Source of the DNA: Pseudomonas mandelii
GTDB lineage: Bacteria; Pseudomonadota; Gammaproteobacteria; Pseudomonadales; Pseudomonadaceae
Length of the DNA: 64,000 nt
Reading direction: 5' to 3'
Assembly (NCBI RefSeq): GCF_900106065.1
Contig: NZ_LT629796.1
Coordinates: forward strand, 4,061,501 to 4,125,500
In this document: piece by piece, positions 9,860-18,380 of the stretch
How positions within the stretch are numbered: the stretch's first letter is position 1
How the letters are laid out: the number at the start of each line of letters is the position of its first letter
The notes under the pieces: generated by a model
What the model saw: only the letters and a program-made list of their open reading frames with translations
Told to the model about the DNA's origin: nothing
Databases searched by the model: none
Made by a program: the position numbers and the translations under genes

Positions 9860-9888
9860 TTGACGACCCCTCAATCCATCCATAGAAT
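9860..9888 (+). promoter_or_regulatory. sigma-70 promoter of the tRNA cluster
   Basis: TTGACG (9860-9865) and TAGAAT (9883-9888) are separated by 17 bases and followed by a GC-rich discriminator GCGCGCC, typical of stable-RNA promoters under stringent control. The first tRNA starts at 9951. Confidence 0.8.
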
Positions 9889-9950
9889 GCGCGCCACTTA
9901 CAGCGTAAAGCACACAGCGAAACGCGGTAGGGAGTGAATGTTGTACGTGT

Positions 9951-10026
9951 GTCCCCTTCGTCTAGTGGCCTAGGACACCGCCCTTTCACGGCGGTAACAG
10001 GGGTTCGAGTCCCCTAGGGGACGCCA
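9951..10026 (+). tRNA. tRNA-Glu(UUC), first copy
   Basis: 76 bases including encoded CCA. Acceptor GTCCCCT pairs with AGGGGAC; the anticodon loop CTTTCAC gives UUC; T-arm GGTTCGAGTCC. Identical to the copy at 10211. Confidence 0.97.
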
Positions 10027-10029
10027 TAT

Positions 10030-10105
<76 letters not shown>

Positions 10106-10210
10106 ATTTTAAGCAGCGTTGCTTTCGGGCAGGGCTGAGTGAAGCCAGAGCCGACATCTTCGGATGCGGATTTGGGCACTGAAATACACACCATGTGTTT
10201 CAGTTAGCGT

Positions 10211-10286
10211 GTCCCCTTCGTCTAGTGGCCTAGGACACCGCCCTTTCACGGCGGTAACAGGGGTTCGAGTCCCCTAGGGGACGCCA
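10211..10286 (+). tRNA. tRNA-Glu(UUC), second copy
   Basis: Identical in sequence to the first tRNA-Glu, 260 bases downstream, with the same three-base gap to its tRNA-Gly partner. Confidence 0.97.
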
Positions 10287-10289
10287 TTT

Positions 10290-10365
<76 letters not shown>

Positions 10366-10412
10366 AATTATGATCTACAGAGTTCCGTTGAGTTCTGTAA
10401 GTCGTTGAAATC

Positions 10413-10433
10413 AGGACCTTAGGGTCCTTTTTT
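10413..10433 (+). terminator. terminator just inside the ICE end
   Basis: AGGACC (10413-10418), loop TTAG, GGTCCT (10423-10428), then a T run to 10433. It would stop tRNA transcription from reading into the integrase gene. Confidence 0.8.
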
Positions 10434-10435
10434 CG

Positions 10436-10456
10436 TTCCAGTGAGTTCCACTGGAA
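10436..10456. promoter_or_regulatory. inverted repeat upstream of integrase
   Basis: TTCCAGTG (10436-10443) and CACTGGAA (10449-10456), loop AGTTC. GAGTTCC-like motifs also occur at 10380, 10390 and 10444. These may be integrase arm sites or an operator; the function is inferred from position only. Confidence 0.35.
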
Positions 10457-10591
10457 ACCACCGACAGCCACGACTTTTAAGTCCATTTTTAAGTCCATCA
10501 ATACGGGTGTCACGGTTTCCGGATTGTTGCTGGAGGGGCGAGGCCTACGCGACCAGTATCTAGTCCTGACCAAGAGTTCAGGAGCTAGAGC

Positions 10592-12433
10592 ATGGCACTC
10601 TCAGATCTGGCTGTCCGGCAAGCAAAAGCAACCGGAAAGCCCTACACCCTCGGCGACCTTGATGGGCTATCCCTGGCGGTGGCACCTGAAGGCGGCAAGT
10701 CGTGGCACTACCGCTACTACTGGGCCGGTAAGCAGAAACGCATGTCGCTGGGCACTTATCCCGAGGTCAGTCTCCGGGAGGCTCGTTCTTTGCGCGACGA
10801 AGCCCGAGCTCTTTTGGCCAAGGGCATCAACCCCCGAGCACACCGTAAGCAGAAGCGGCAGTCCGTCCGTCTCGCGGACGAAAACACATTCAAGGCAGTG
10901 TTCGACACGTGGGTAGAGCATCGTAGACTCGTTCTCAAGGAAGGACGGCAGAGCACGCTCTCACAGATCCAGCGTATTTTTGTCAAAGACGTACTTCCTG
11001 CTCTTGGGAAGCGCTCAATCTACGAAATCCAGCGGTCCGACCTGCTGGAGGTCGTGGCGAGGATAGAGCGCAGAAAGGCGCTCACTAGCGCCGAGAAGGT
11101 CCGGACCTGGTTCCGGCAGATGTTCCGTTACGCATTGATCATCGTCCCCGGGTTACCGCTGAATCCGGCGTTCGACCTGGACGTCGTCGCGTTGCCCCAG
11201 CCACCTGTGCGCCATAATCCATTCCTGCGCATGCCCGAGCTCCCGGCCATGCTCCAAATACTACGTCAGTATCCCGGTAAGCTGCAGACCCAGCTTGGCC
11301 TTCGGTTGCTATTTTTGACGGGAGTGCGTACGGGGGAGTTGCGGCTGGCGACGCCGGATCAGTTCCACCTCGATAAAGGCCTCTGGATCATCCCCCCTGA
11401 AGTGGTGAAACAGCTGCAGCTTGAACTGCGGAAGGAGGGCAAGCGTTCCGGTGGTATCCCGCCCTACATCGTGCCGCTCTCTGTGCAAGCTGTGGAGGTC
11501 GTTCGCCACCTGCTCGATCAAGTGAAGCCAGCCCAGCGGTACCTGTTCGCTCACTACAGTGACTTGAAAAAGCGTATCAGCGAAAACACGCTTAATGCCG
11601 CGTTAAAACGGATCGGGTACAAGGATCAACTGACAGGTCATGGCATCAGGGGAACTATTTCCACCGGCCTCAACGAAATTGGCTACCCGAAGATTTGGGT
11701 CGATGCGCAGCTCTCTCATTCAGATCCCGATAAGGTGAGCTCGGCGTACAACCATGCCGAGTACGTGGAGCAGCGGCGGCGCATGATGCAGGATTGGGCC
11801 GATAGACTGGATCTCTTCGAGCAGTGCCGGGTTGAAGCGGCTAGCATGCCGATCACCATTCGCCTAGAAGGTGTTCCGCAGTTGGCGGGAGGTTTTGACG
11901 AAGTGGTCCCTACCGCGACGCGCGCTCCCATCCTGGGGGCGACAAGCGCAGGAAGCACAATGCCGACGCTGCCTGCAGCCGCTCAACGCATATCGGCTGT
12001 TTCAGGACTAGCGCTTGGGCTTTCGGATATACAGCGAGAGCGAATGGAAATGCTGGAGATGTTCAACGCACCACATAATCTCCCGGTGGCGGTGTTTGCT
12101 GAGATGGCTGGTAAATCACGCAGATGGATCAGTTACGAGGTTCAGGCCAAAAGAGTGCTTGCGTTGAGCCTGGGTAACCAGGGGCGGCGCGTTCCAGATT
12201 GGCACCTAGATCCCCTGAAACATAAGCTGGTGCAGGCTGTTCTGAAGCATTCGCAGGACGCTGATTCCTGGGCGATTTACCGAGCATTACTGAATCCCCA
12301 TGGAGTGCTGGATGGCCGCACGCCGATTGAGGGCGTTACGTCAGCGAATTTCCATGAGGCTGTTATGGCCGCGTGCTTTACTTTGAAGAGTAGCGAGACC
12401 TTGCACACGCAGTTCAACGCGGTGTTCAGGTGA
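10592..12433 (+). CDS. intB13-like: P4/IntB13-family tyrosine integrase of the ICE
   Basis: Site-specific recombinase that integrates and excises the ICE at tRNA-Gly. 613 residues: an N-terminal DUF4102-type arm-binding region (residues 1-90, LGDLDGLSLAVAP and SLGTYPEVSLREAR), a core-binding region, then the catalytic domain with Arg246 (TGVRTGEL), His350-x-x-Arg353 (HGIRG), His376 and the probable nucleophile Tyr386 (SSAYNHAEY). A C-terminal extension (about 450-613) is not needed for catalysis in ordinary P4 integrases; residues about 545-585 (IYRALLNPHGVLDGRTPIEG) resemble the DUF2384 toxin-binding fold of Xre/ParS antitoxins. From memory, IntB13 itself is somewhat longer, so the C-terminus here may be cut: its stop overlaps a foreign gene fragment. 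Confidence 0.93.
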   Translation: MALSDLAVRQAKATGKPYTLGDLDGLSLAVAPEGGKSWHYRYYWAGKQKRMSLGTYPEVSLREARSLRDEARALLAKGINPRAHRKQKRQSVRLADENTFKAVFDTWVEHRRLVLKEGRQSTLSQIQRIFVKDVLPALGKRSIYEIQRSDLLEVVARIERRKALTSAEKVRTWFRQMFRYALIIVPGLPLNPAFDLDVVALPQPPVRHNPFLRMPELPAMLQILRQYPGKLQTQLGLRLLFLTGVRTGELRLATPDQFHLDKGLWIIPPEVVKQLQLELRKEGKRSGGIPPYIVPLSVQAVEVVRHLLDQVKPAQRYLFAHYSDLKKRISENTLNAALKRIGYKDQLTGHGIRGTISTGLNEIGYPKIWVDAQLSHSDPDKVSSAYNHAEYVEQRRRMMQDWADRLDLFEQCRVEAASMPITIRLEGVPQLAGGFDEVVPTATRAPILGATSAGSTMPTLPAAAQRISAVSGLALGLSDIQRERMEMLEMFNAPHNLPVAVFAEMAGKSRRWISYEVQAKRVLALSLGNQGRRVPDWHLDPLKHKLVQAVLKHSQDADSWAIYRALLNPHGVLDGRTPIEGVTSANFHEAVMAACFTLKSSETLHTQFNAVFR

Positions 12434-13095
12434 CGACTACGCCTGGTGTGCTGACCGACGACGTCGCAGACATGGGCATGGGCCTGCTGATCATGACCTT
12501 ACGTGATCTGGGCACCGGCGACCGCATCGTGCGCGAAGGCCACTGGGGCTCCGTCGTACAACCACTGGCGCGAAAAGTTACCGGCATTCAGCTGGGTATC
12601 GTCGGGCTGGGCCGGGTTGGACATGCCATCGCCAAACGCGCCTTAGCCTTCAACATGACGGTGAATTACACCGATCTGCGTGAGCAGCCACAAAGCGGCT
12701 ACACCTTTGTTCCGGATCTGATCGAGCTGGCGCGCCGCAGCGACGTGCTGATGCTAGCGGCATCTGCCGATCAAGGCAGCGCAATCATCACTCCAACGGT
12801 ACTCGAGGCACTGGGCGCCAATGGCTATCTGATCAATGTCGCACGCGGCAAGTTGGTTGATGAGCCAGCGCTGATTGCTGCCTTGAGCAACGGCACCATC
12901 GCCGGTGCAGGCCTTGATGTTTTTGTCGATGAGCCTCGCGTTCCGGATGCCCTGCGCTCGTTGAACAATGTGGTGCTGCAGCCGCATCGCGCCAGCGCTA
13001 CCGAGCAGACCCGATTGGCCATGGGCGAAATCGTGTTGGTCAACCTGCAGGCCTGTTTTGCGGGTTCACCGCTGCCTGCTGCGGTCGCTTGCTGA
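12430..13095 (+). pseudogene. 5'-truncated D-2-hydroxyacid dehydrogenase
   Basis: The frame opens with GTG overlapping the integrase TGA (GTGA). It encodes about 221 residues that match only the second part of a D-isomer 2-hydroxyacid dehydrogenase: TPGVLTDDVADMGMGLL, the NAD site GIVGLGRVGHAIAKRA, the catalytic Arg (NVARGKL), Glu (VDEPRVP) and His (LQPHRASA). The first about 95 residues of the substrate domain are missing. Catalytic residues survive, but without the N-terminal half-domain activity is unlikely. The cut falls exactly at the integrase end, so a deletion or imprecise insertion joined the two. Confidence 0.8.
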
Positions 13096-13155
13096 GACAC
13101 GCTCTACATATCATTCCAACAATAAAACTTCCCGCGAGGGAAGCCGGAGAGCCCC

Positions 13156-13412
13156 ATGACCTCCAAGACCGCACCGTTAGAAATCCCGCTTGAAAAGGCC
13201 CATGTCGGGCGTCGCCGGTTCGTCATTCTCGCGCTGATTTTCATTGTCACCGTCACCTCCAAGTCACCAGCGTGGCCACCATAGCCAAACTGGTTGCGCT
13301 TGCGCGCAACGCGCCATGCCTGGCGCACCCCAAAAAAACATGGTTCTTGAACCATGGGGCATCAGTTTTCTGGCTGTTCAAACCACCAGAACGAGGTGCG
13401 ATGAAGGCTTAA
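13156..13412 (+). pseudogene. remnant of an MFS transporter start joined to another coding fragment
   Basis: A good ribosome site (GGAGAGCCCC) precedes ATG 13156, encoding RRRFVILALIFIVTVTS, the N-terminal signature of sugar-acid MFS permeases. The frame hits a stop after 42 residues. In the next frame a plausible coding tail (VATIAKLVALARNAPCL ... PPERGAMKA, stop at 13410-13412) continues, of unknown family. It lies directly after the dehydrogenase remnant, as in a sugar-acid or hydroxyacid catabolic operon, so this looks like an internally deleted operon. Confidence 0.6.
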
Positions 13413-14200
13413 ATGCTGTCCACAATCCCGCCTTCCACTCGCAGTGCCGCGCCCGTCGTAGCCGACGACAGGGGCGAAGCCACGTAGGTCACCATGTTCG
13501 CCACTTCGTCCAGCTGCGCCGCGCGGCCGATGATCGAGGAGGGACGGTGCTGTTGGACGAATGCAATGCCCGCTTCTTCCAGTGTCTGGTCGGCAGGGGC
13601 ATTTGCCATCAGCATCTGGGCCGCGCCTTCAGACAACGTAGGGCCGGGCAATACGCTGTTCACGGTCACGCCTGTGCCTGCGGCCATCTTGGCCAGCCCG
13701 CGAGCCAAGCCCAACATGGCGGTCTTGCTCATGCCGTAGTGCACCATGTCCGCCGGGATGTTGTAGGCCGACTCAGAGGCAATGAAGACCACGCGGCCCC
13801 AGTTGCGTTCCAGCATCTGCGGCATGTAGGCCCGCGACATGCGAACGCCAGACATCAGGTTCACATCCCAGTAGCGCTGCCACTCGTCGTCGCTGATGTC
13901 AAAAAACGGCACGGTGCCATAGATGCCCAGGTTATTGATCAGAACGTCGCAGTGCGGCGCTTGCACCGCCAACTGTTGGCAGCCTTCGGCCGTGGCCAGG
14001 TCAGCAACCACGCCTTGCACCTCAACGCTTGGTGCGTGGGCCTGCACGGCGGCTACAGCCTTGTCCACCGCTGCCTGCGTGCGGCCGTTGACCACAACGT
14101 TTGCACCAGCCTGAGCCAGAGACTTGGCAATCGCCAAGCCAATGCCAGCAGTGGAACCCGTGATGACGGCAGTCTTACCGTTTAAGTCGATGTTCAGCAT
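13409..14200 (-). CDS. SDR family oxidoreductase
   Basis: 263-residue short-chain dehydrogenase. Cofactor motif TGSTAGIG at residues about 14-21, NNLG in place of the common NNAG, catalytic Ser in FIASESAYN, and Tyr/Lys in HYGMSK. Divergent from the LysR regulator at 14309 across about 108 bases, the classic layout of a LysR-controlled enzyme. Distinct from the chromosomal SDR at 3653. Substrate unknown; probably ICE cargo. Confidence 0.93.
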   Translation of the reverse strand: MLNIDLNGKTAVITGSTAGIGLAIAKSLAQAGANVVVNGRTQAAVDKAVAAVQAHAPSVEVQGVVADLATAEGCQQLAVQAPHCDVLINNLGIYGTVPFFDISDDEWQRYWDVNLMSGVRMSRAYMPQMLERNWGRVVFIASESAYNIPADMVHYGMSKTAMLGLARGLAKMAAGTGVTVNSVLPGPTLSEGAAQMLMANAPADQTLEEAGIAFVQQHRPSSIIGRAAQLDEVANMVTYVASPLSSATTGAALRVEGGIVDSI

Positions 14201-14308
14201 GGTGAGTATTCTCAGTGAGTGGTTGCTATGCAGTCACTGTAGAAACGACCCGATAAAAGATAAATGCGCGCATAATATTTTGATTAAAAACTATTGGTTT
14301 CTAATCCT

Positions 14309-15220
14309 GTGGACAAGTTCAGCAGCATGATGGTCTTCGTCAAGGCGGTAGAGAGTGGCTCCTTCGCAGCTGCCGCTGATGCGCTGGAGCTCTCTGCCCC
14401 CATGGTCGGCAAGCATGTGCGCCAGTTGGAGCAGCAGCTCGGTGTGACCTTGCTCAACCGCAGCACCCGCCGCCAAAGCCTGACGGAAGTGGGGCGCAAC
14501 TACTACGAGCGCTGCAAGATCGTGCTGGTGGAGGTGGAAGCAGCCGATGCCATTGCCCGCGACAGCCGTAAATTGGCGCAAGGCCATTTGCGTATCAGCG
14601 CTTCCATCAACTATGGCACCCATTGTTTGGCTCCCGTGCTGGCCGGTTACCGTTCCAGTCACCCGCAGGTCACACTTGGGCTGGAGTTGAGCGACAGCGT
14701 GGTGGACGTGATTGCCGGTGGCTATGACGCAGTGTTTCGCGTGGGTACGATGCCCGACTCAGGCCTACGTGCGCGGCCCTTGGCGCCGTACCGCATGGTG
14801 GCTTGTGCGGCTCCGGCCTATCTAGTCGAACATGGCGCGCCACAAGCACCGGCTGACTTGGCGCAGCACCAATGCCTTGGCTTCACCCACTGGTCTCCGC
14901 GCGAGGTCTGGTATTTCGATGGGCCCAATGGCCGCGAAAAAGTTGCCATTCATGGGCCGCTCTCTGCCAACGTTGGCCACGCGCTGCGTGTGGCGGCGTT
15001 GGGGGGCATGGGCATCATCTTGCAGCCCGAGGCACTGGTGGCCGACGACTTGCGGGCGGGTTGCTTGCAGCGCGTGCTGCCCGACTACGCCGCCCCAGCT
15101 CTGCCCGTGCATTTGGTTACGGCGCCGGGGCGGCTGCGTACCCAAAAGCTGCAAAGTTTTTTGGACTATATCGTCGAAGTGCTGGGGCCGCAGTCGGGCG
15201 GGAGAGGCACCAACAGGTGA
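14309..15220 (+). CDS. LysR-family transcriptional regulator
   Basis: 303-residue LysR-type regulator. The GTG start at 14309 gives the family N-terminus MDKFSSMMVFVKAVESGSF; the upstream TTG at 14294 is less likely. Helix-turn-helix at about residues 17-65 (SFAAAADALELSAPMVGKHV), then a substrate-binding domain of the CrgA/AaeR type (LRISASINYG, GLRARPLAPY). It probably controls the divergent SDR from the shared, AT-rich 108-base region. No terminator is seen; the downstream DNA is decayed mobile-element sequence. Confidence 0.93.
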   Translation: MDKFSSMMVFVKAVESGSFAAAADALELSAPMVGKHVRQLEQQLGVTLLNRSTRRQSLTEVGRNYYERCKIVLVEVEAADAIARDSRKLAQGHLRISASINYGTHCLAPVLAGYRSSHPQVTLGLELSDSVVDVIAGGYDAVFRVGTMPDSGLRARPLAPYRMVACAAPAYLVEHGAPQAPADLAQHQCLGFTHWSPREVWYFDGPNGREKVAIHGPLSANVGHALRVAALGGMGIILQPEALVADDLRAGCLQRVLPDYAAPALPVHLVTAPGRLRTQKLQSFLDYIVEVLGPQSGGRGTNR

Positions 15221-15250
15221 TTGTGGGGAGCGAGAAACCGGTCAACCGAG

Positions 15251-15406
15251 CGATCTCTATTTCATCAGGCGGTGAAAGCGGTGGTCGAAGGGTTGCCCCC
15301 GCAGTTCAAGGCGGTGAAGGCACTGATCAACAACGTCGGTCTAGCTCTGGCGCCCAGCGCGGCGCAGAACGTCGATCTGAATGATTGGCACACCATGATC
15401 GACACC
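15251..15406 (+). pseudogene. fragment of an NADP-dependent SDR (YdfG-like)
   Basis: About 50 residues in one frame ([20 protein letters not shown], then [13 protein letters not shown] and DWHTMIDT) match the central part of YdfG-type 3-hydroxy acid dehydrogenases. Both ends are missing and the frame then runs into unrelated mobile-element DNA. Confidence 0.6.
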
Positions 15407-15512
15407 TGGTCGCAGAAACTGCCCGACTGGCTGGGCTTGCACGTACGTTGCTTCGCTTTTCTCGGCGGGACGTCAGAAATCCTGGTGCCGGATTATGTGG
15501 CGCGCCACATAA

Positions 15513-15957
15513 TCCGGCTTTTGTTCCCTTCGCCGTTATGTTCCCAGCGCGGGCGTTTGGCCGTACTTCAAGGCGACTGCGCCGGTAAACGCCACATAAC
15601 GTTTCACTCTGGTCGGATGATGACCTTCCACCCTGTTTCATGGAATGGAGGTTGTCATGTTGGAACGTTATTTCTTGAAGCCGCAAACTGTCGATCGGAT
15701 TCGCGGCAATTGGCTTGGCTCGGCAATCAAGCGCTACGTGAAGTGGCTGGAGTAGGAAGGCTGCCATCGCCCTGTGCGCTCCACCCGATCAATCCTCGGC
15801 GGCATCCTCCCAAGCAGGCGCTCGGCACTGGGACGTCGACTTGCTGAAATGGCTCGATTCCCTTTGATTCTTATGTGCCCCTCGGCTCGAGCGTCACCCA
15901 TCATTCCTGGGGCTGCCGAGCCAGTGCCACATAATGGCGAAGGGAACAAAAGCCGGA
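15513..15957. mobile_element. remnant of a small element bounded by 29-bp inverted repeats, with a tyrosine-recombinase stub
   Basis: TCCGGCTTTTGTTCCCTTCG at 15513 recurs inverted, ending at 15957, one mismatch over 29 bases; the arms are 15513-15541 and 15929-15957. Between them, ATG 15657 with ribosome site ATGGAGG encodes a 32-residue start [20 protein letters not shown], like the N-terminus of site-specific recombinases found in element-borne recombinase clusters, ending in a TAG. The rest of the recombinase has been deleted. Another short palindrome (TGTGGCGCGCCACA near 15500) lies outside the left repeat. Confidence 0.5.
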
Positions 15958-16318
15958 CAACCTGCGCAGTGGCGTAACCAAGGCGCATAGCTACGAGCCG
16001 GACATTAACCCCAGCTACCGCGATCTGGCCGAGCATTACGGAGTCGCCGTGCTGCCTGCTCGCGCGCGTAAGCCCAGAGATAAAGCCAAGGTCGAAGTCG
16101 GCGTGCAGGTGGTCGAACGCTGGATCCTCGCGGTGCTGCGCAACCGCCAGTTTTTCTCCCTGAGCGAACTTAATACGGAGATCGGCGTGCTGCTGGATCG
16201 TCTCAATCAACGGCCCTTCAAAAAACTACCCGGCTCGCGCTGCTCGGCCTTCAAGGCTAAGCGCGCCGACGAATCCGTCGCCTATTTGCGCTGGTTGTTG
16301 GCGCCGACGCCGAATTGA
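15953..16318 (+). pseudogene. C-terminal remnant of an IS21-family IstA transposase
   Basis: About 120 residues in frame: [20 protein letters not shown], then [20 protein letters not shown] and [10 protein letters not shown], the signature of the IstA catalytic core and C-terminus. The N-terminal two thirds, istB and the element ends are missing. It is not a copy of the IstA at 19177 (different sequence). Confidence 0.75.
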
Positions 16319-16344
16319 CCCAGTGCCGAGATGTCACTGACCTA

Positions 16345-16610
16345 GCAGCCTGTCGGACTTGAATTCATGAGCGGGGCATCAATAGTGAGGCGAAGCAATT
16401 TGCCTCACTATTTAGGTATTTCCAGGCATTTTTGCCCCAGGCTTTCTGGGTGCGAGCGGATTTAACCCATTCTTACCCGCATTGGACGGATTTGTGGCGC
16501 ATAACGGCCATGCGTTTCAAATTCCAGGCCAGACAGACCAGGCGCCATTCCCCGCTCACCTTGTCCTTGCCCCGCAACAGGAACTGACGGAAGCCCATGA
16601 CTGTCGGCGC
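16345..16610 (-). mobile_element. 3' remnant of an IS1182-like transposase gene
   Basis: On the minus strand 16610-16473 encodes GFRQFLLRGKDKVSGEWRLV, then CLAWNLKRMAVM, typical of the extreme C-terminus of IS1182-family transposases, with stop TAA at 16473-16475. The left border (CAGCCTGTCGGACTTG at about 16348) looks like a terminal inverted repeat. The 5' part has been removed by the next insertion, which begins at 16611. Confidence 0.6.
16381..16412. terminator. hairpin at the end of the IS1182-like remnant
   Basis: Perfect 11-bp stem AATAGTGAGGC (16381-16391) with GCCTCACTATT (16402-16412), ten-base loop. It sits about 60 bases past the transposase stop. Confidence 0.6.
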
Positions 16611-16628
16611 TGATTGAAAACTGACCCA

Positions 16629-18237
16629 CCGGGGATGCGGCGGAAATCTTGGACTACCTGGAGGTAGTTCATGTACTCATACGAAGACCGTATCCGAGCG
16701 GTCAAGCTCTACATCAAACTGGGCAAGCGAACCGGGGCAACTATTCGTCAGTTGGGCTACCCGACGAAGAACTCTTTGAAGAGCTGGCACGCAGAGTATG
16801 AGCGATGCCTCGACCTGCCGCGTGGCTACGAGAACTCGAAGTCGAAGTACTCACTGGCCCAAAGGGAAAAGGCTGTCGGGCACTATCTCGAATACGGTCG
16901 CAACATCGCCGCTACCATCAAGGCGTTGGGCTACCCCGCGCGGGATTCGTTGCGTGCCTGGATTTACGAAATGCGCCCCGAGTTGCATACGCGTATTGTC
17001 GGTCGATCAGACGGGTTAGCCCGGCCGCCAGCGGTGAAGCAGGCAGCGGTCATCGCGCTGTGCACGCGAAAAGAAAGTGCGAAAGCCCTGGCTCAAAAGC
17101 TGGGCGTGTGCAGGCCGACCTTGTACAACTGGAAAAACCAGCTACTCGGCCCAGAGGTATCCCCATCCATGAAGTGTCGGCTTGAACCCTCATCGTCACC
17201 GGAACGAGAGGAGTTGCAGCGGCAACTCGAATCTCTCCAGCTCGATGTTCGCCGTTTGCAGCTTGAACATGACCTGTTGATGAGGGCGAATGAACTCATA
17301 AAAAAAGAGACGGGCATCAACCGGCAAGTCCTGACCAATCGGGAGAAGACATTGCTGGCTGATGCCCTAAGGCAGAGGTACTCCTTGCTAGAGCTGCTTG
17401 ACGCGTTGGGCTTGGCCCGAAGCTCCTATTTCTATCATCGAGCCCGAATGCAGGTCGCGGAAAAGTACACCGAAGCGCGTCGTGCCATGGCGGACATATT
17501 CGAGCGCAATCATCGTTGCTATGGCTACCGTCGGATGCGAGCTTCGTTGAGCAGGCAGCGTGTACGCCTTTCAGAGAAGGTGGTGCAGCGCTTGATGAAG
17601 CAGGAGTGCCTAGTCGTCGCCAAGCCGAAACGGCGTCGATACGGTTCCTACCTCGGGGAGATCAGTCCGGCGCCGGAAAACCTCCTCAACCGCGACTTCA
17701 CGGCCCTAGCTCCGAATGAGAAATGGCTGACCGACATCTCGGAGTTCCAGATCCCAGCCGGCAAGGTGTACCTGTCCCCCATGATCGACTGCTTCGATGG
17801 GAAGGTAATCAGTTGGTCGATCGGCACGCGTCCCGACGCCGAGCTTGTGAACACGATGCTGGATGCCGCTGTCGAAACGGTGGCCAGCAACGATAAACGG
17901 CCTGTTGTTCACTCCGATCGTGGCGCTCACTACCGCTGGCCCGGCTGGCTATCGCGCATCGCTGATGCGAAGCTGATTCGTTCGATGTCGCGCAAAGGCT
18001 GCTCACCTGACAACGCGGCTTGTGAAGGTTTCTTCGGCCGACTGAAAACGGAGCTGTTCTATCCTCGCAACTGGCAGTCAACGAGCATCGAGCAGTTCAT
18101 TCAGGCCTTGGATTCATACATTCGCTGGTACAACGAAAAACGAATCAAGATTTCCCTCGGCGCGCTCAGTCCCATTGAGTATCGTGAAAGCCTGGGCTTC
18201 GCGGCATAACCAGTCCAAGTTTTTGTCCGCATCCCCA
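16629..18237 (+). mobile_element. IS3-family insertion sequence
   Basis: The transposase gene is flanked by inverted GGGGATGCGG (16631-16640) and CCGCATCCCC (18228-18237). The exact ends are blurred because both sides abut IS21-type terminal repeats: TGATTGAAAACTGACCCA at 16611-16628 on the left and the IS21 left end at 18241 on the right. The most economical reading is an IS3 element inserted beside, or within, the left end of the IS21 element. Confidence 0.65.
16671..18209 (+). CDS. IS3-family transposase (single-frame OrfAB)
   Basis: 512 residues. The N-terminal half carries two helix-turn-helix repeats (GATIRQLGYPTKNSLKSW and AATIKALGYPARDSLRAW), a third HTH and a leucine-rich coiled coil (about 190-225). 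The C-terminal rve integrase core has the DDE triad: Asp in WLTDISEF, Asp in VVHSDRGAHY, Glu in ACEGFFGRLKTE, then DSYIRWYNEKRIK. OrfA and OrfB are fused in one frame, so no programmed frameshift is needed. Ribosome site GGAGGT eight bases before ATG. It appears intact and possibly active. Confidence 0.93.
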   Translation: MYSYEDRIRAVKLYIKLGKRTGATIRQLGYPTKNSLKSWHAEYERCLDLPRGYENSKSKYSLAQREKAVGHYLEYGRNIAATIKALGYPARDSLRAWIYEMRPELHTRIVGRSDGLARPPAVKQAAVIALCTRKESAKALAQKLGVCRPTLYNWKNQLLGPEVSPSMKCRLEPSSSPEREELQRQLESLQLDVRRLQLEHDLLMRANELIKKETGINRQVLTNREKTLLADALRQRYSLLELLDALGLARSSYFYHRARMQVAEKYTEARRAMADIFERNHRCYGYRRMRASLSRQRVRLSEKVVQRLMKQECLVVAKPKRRRYGSYLGEISPAPENLLNRDFTALAPNEKWLTDISEFQIPAGKVYLSPMIDCFDGKVISWSIGTRPDAELVNTMLDAAVETVASNDKRPVVHSDRGAHYRWPGWLSRIADAKLIRSMSRKGCSPDNAACEGFFGRLKTELFYPRNWQSTSIEQFIQALDSYIRWYNEKRIKISLGALSPIEYRESLGFAA

Positions 18238-18380
18238 CCCTGCCGATTGAAAATTGACCCAGGGCGGATTGCTGATTTTGGCATCAGCAATTGTGGATAA
18301 GCTTAGCAGTCGTGTCCCGGTGGAAGAGGCATTAAAGCCCCACCGCATGTGGGCATGCGGCAGGGTATTTTTGGTGCAGA

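Noticed and set aside
13244..14185. 313-residue plus-strand open frame over the SDR gene
   Set aside because: Antisense of a clear SDR with all motifs; composition rich in Arg/His/Gly.
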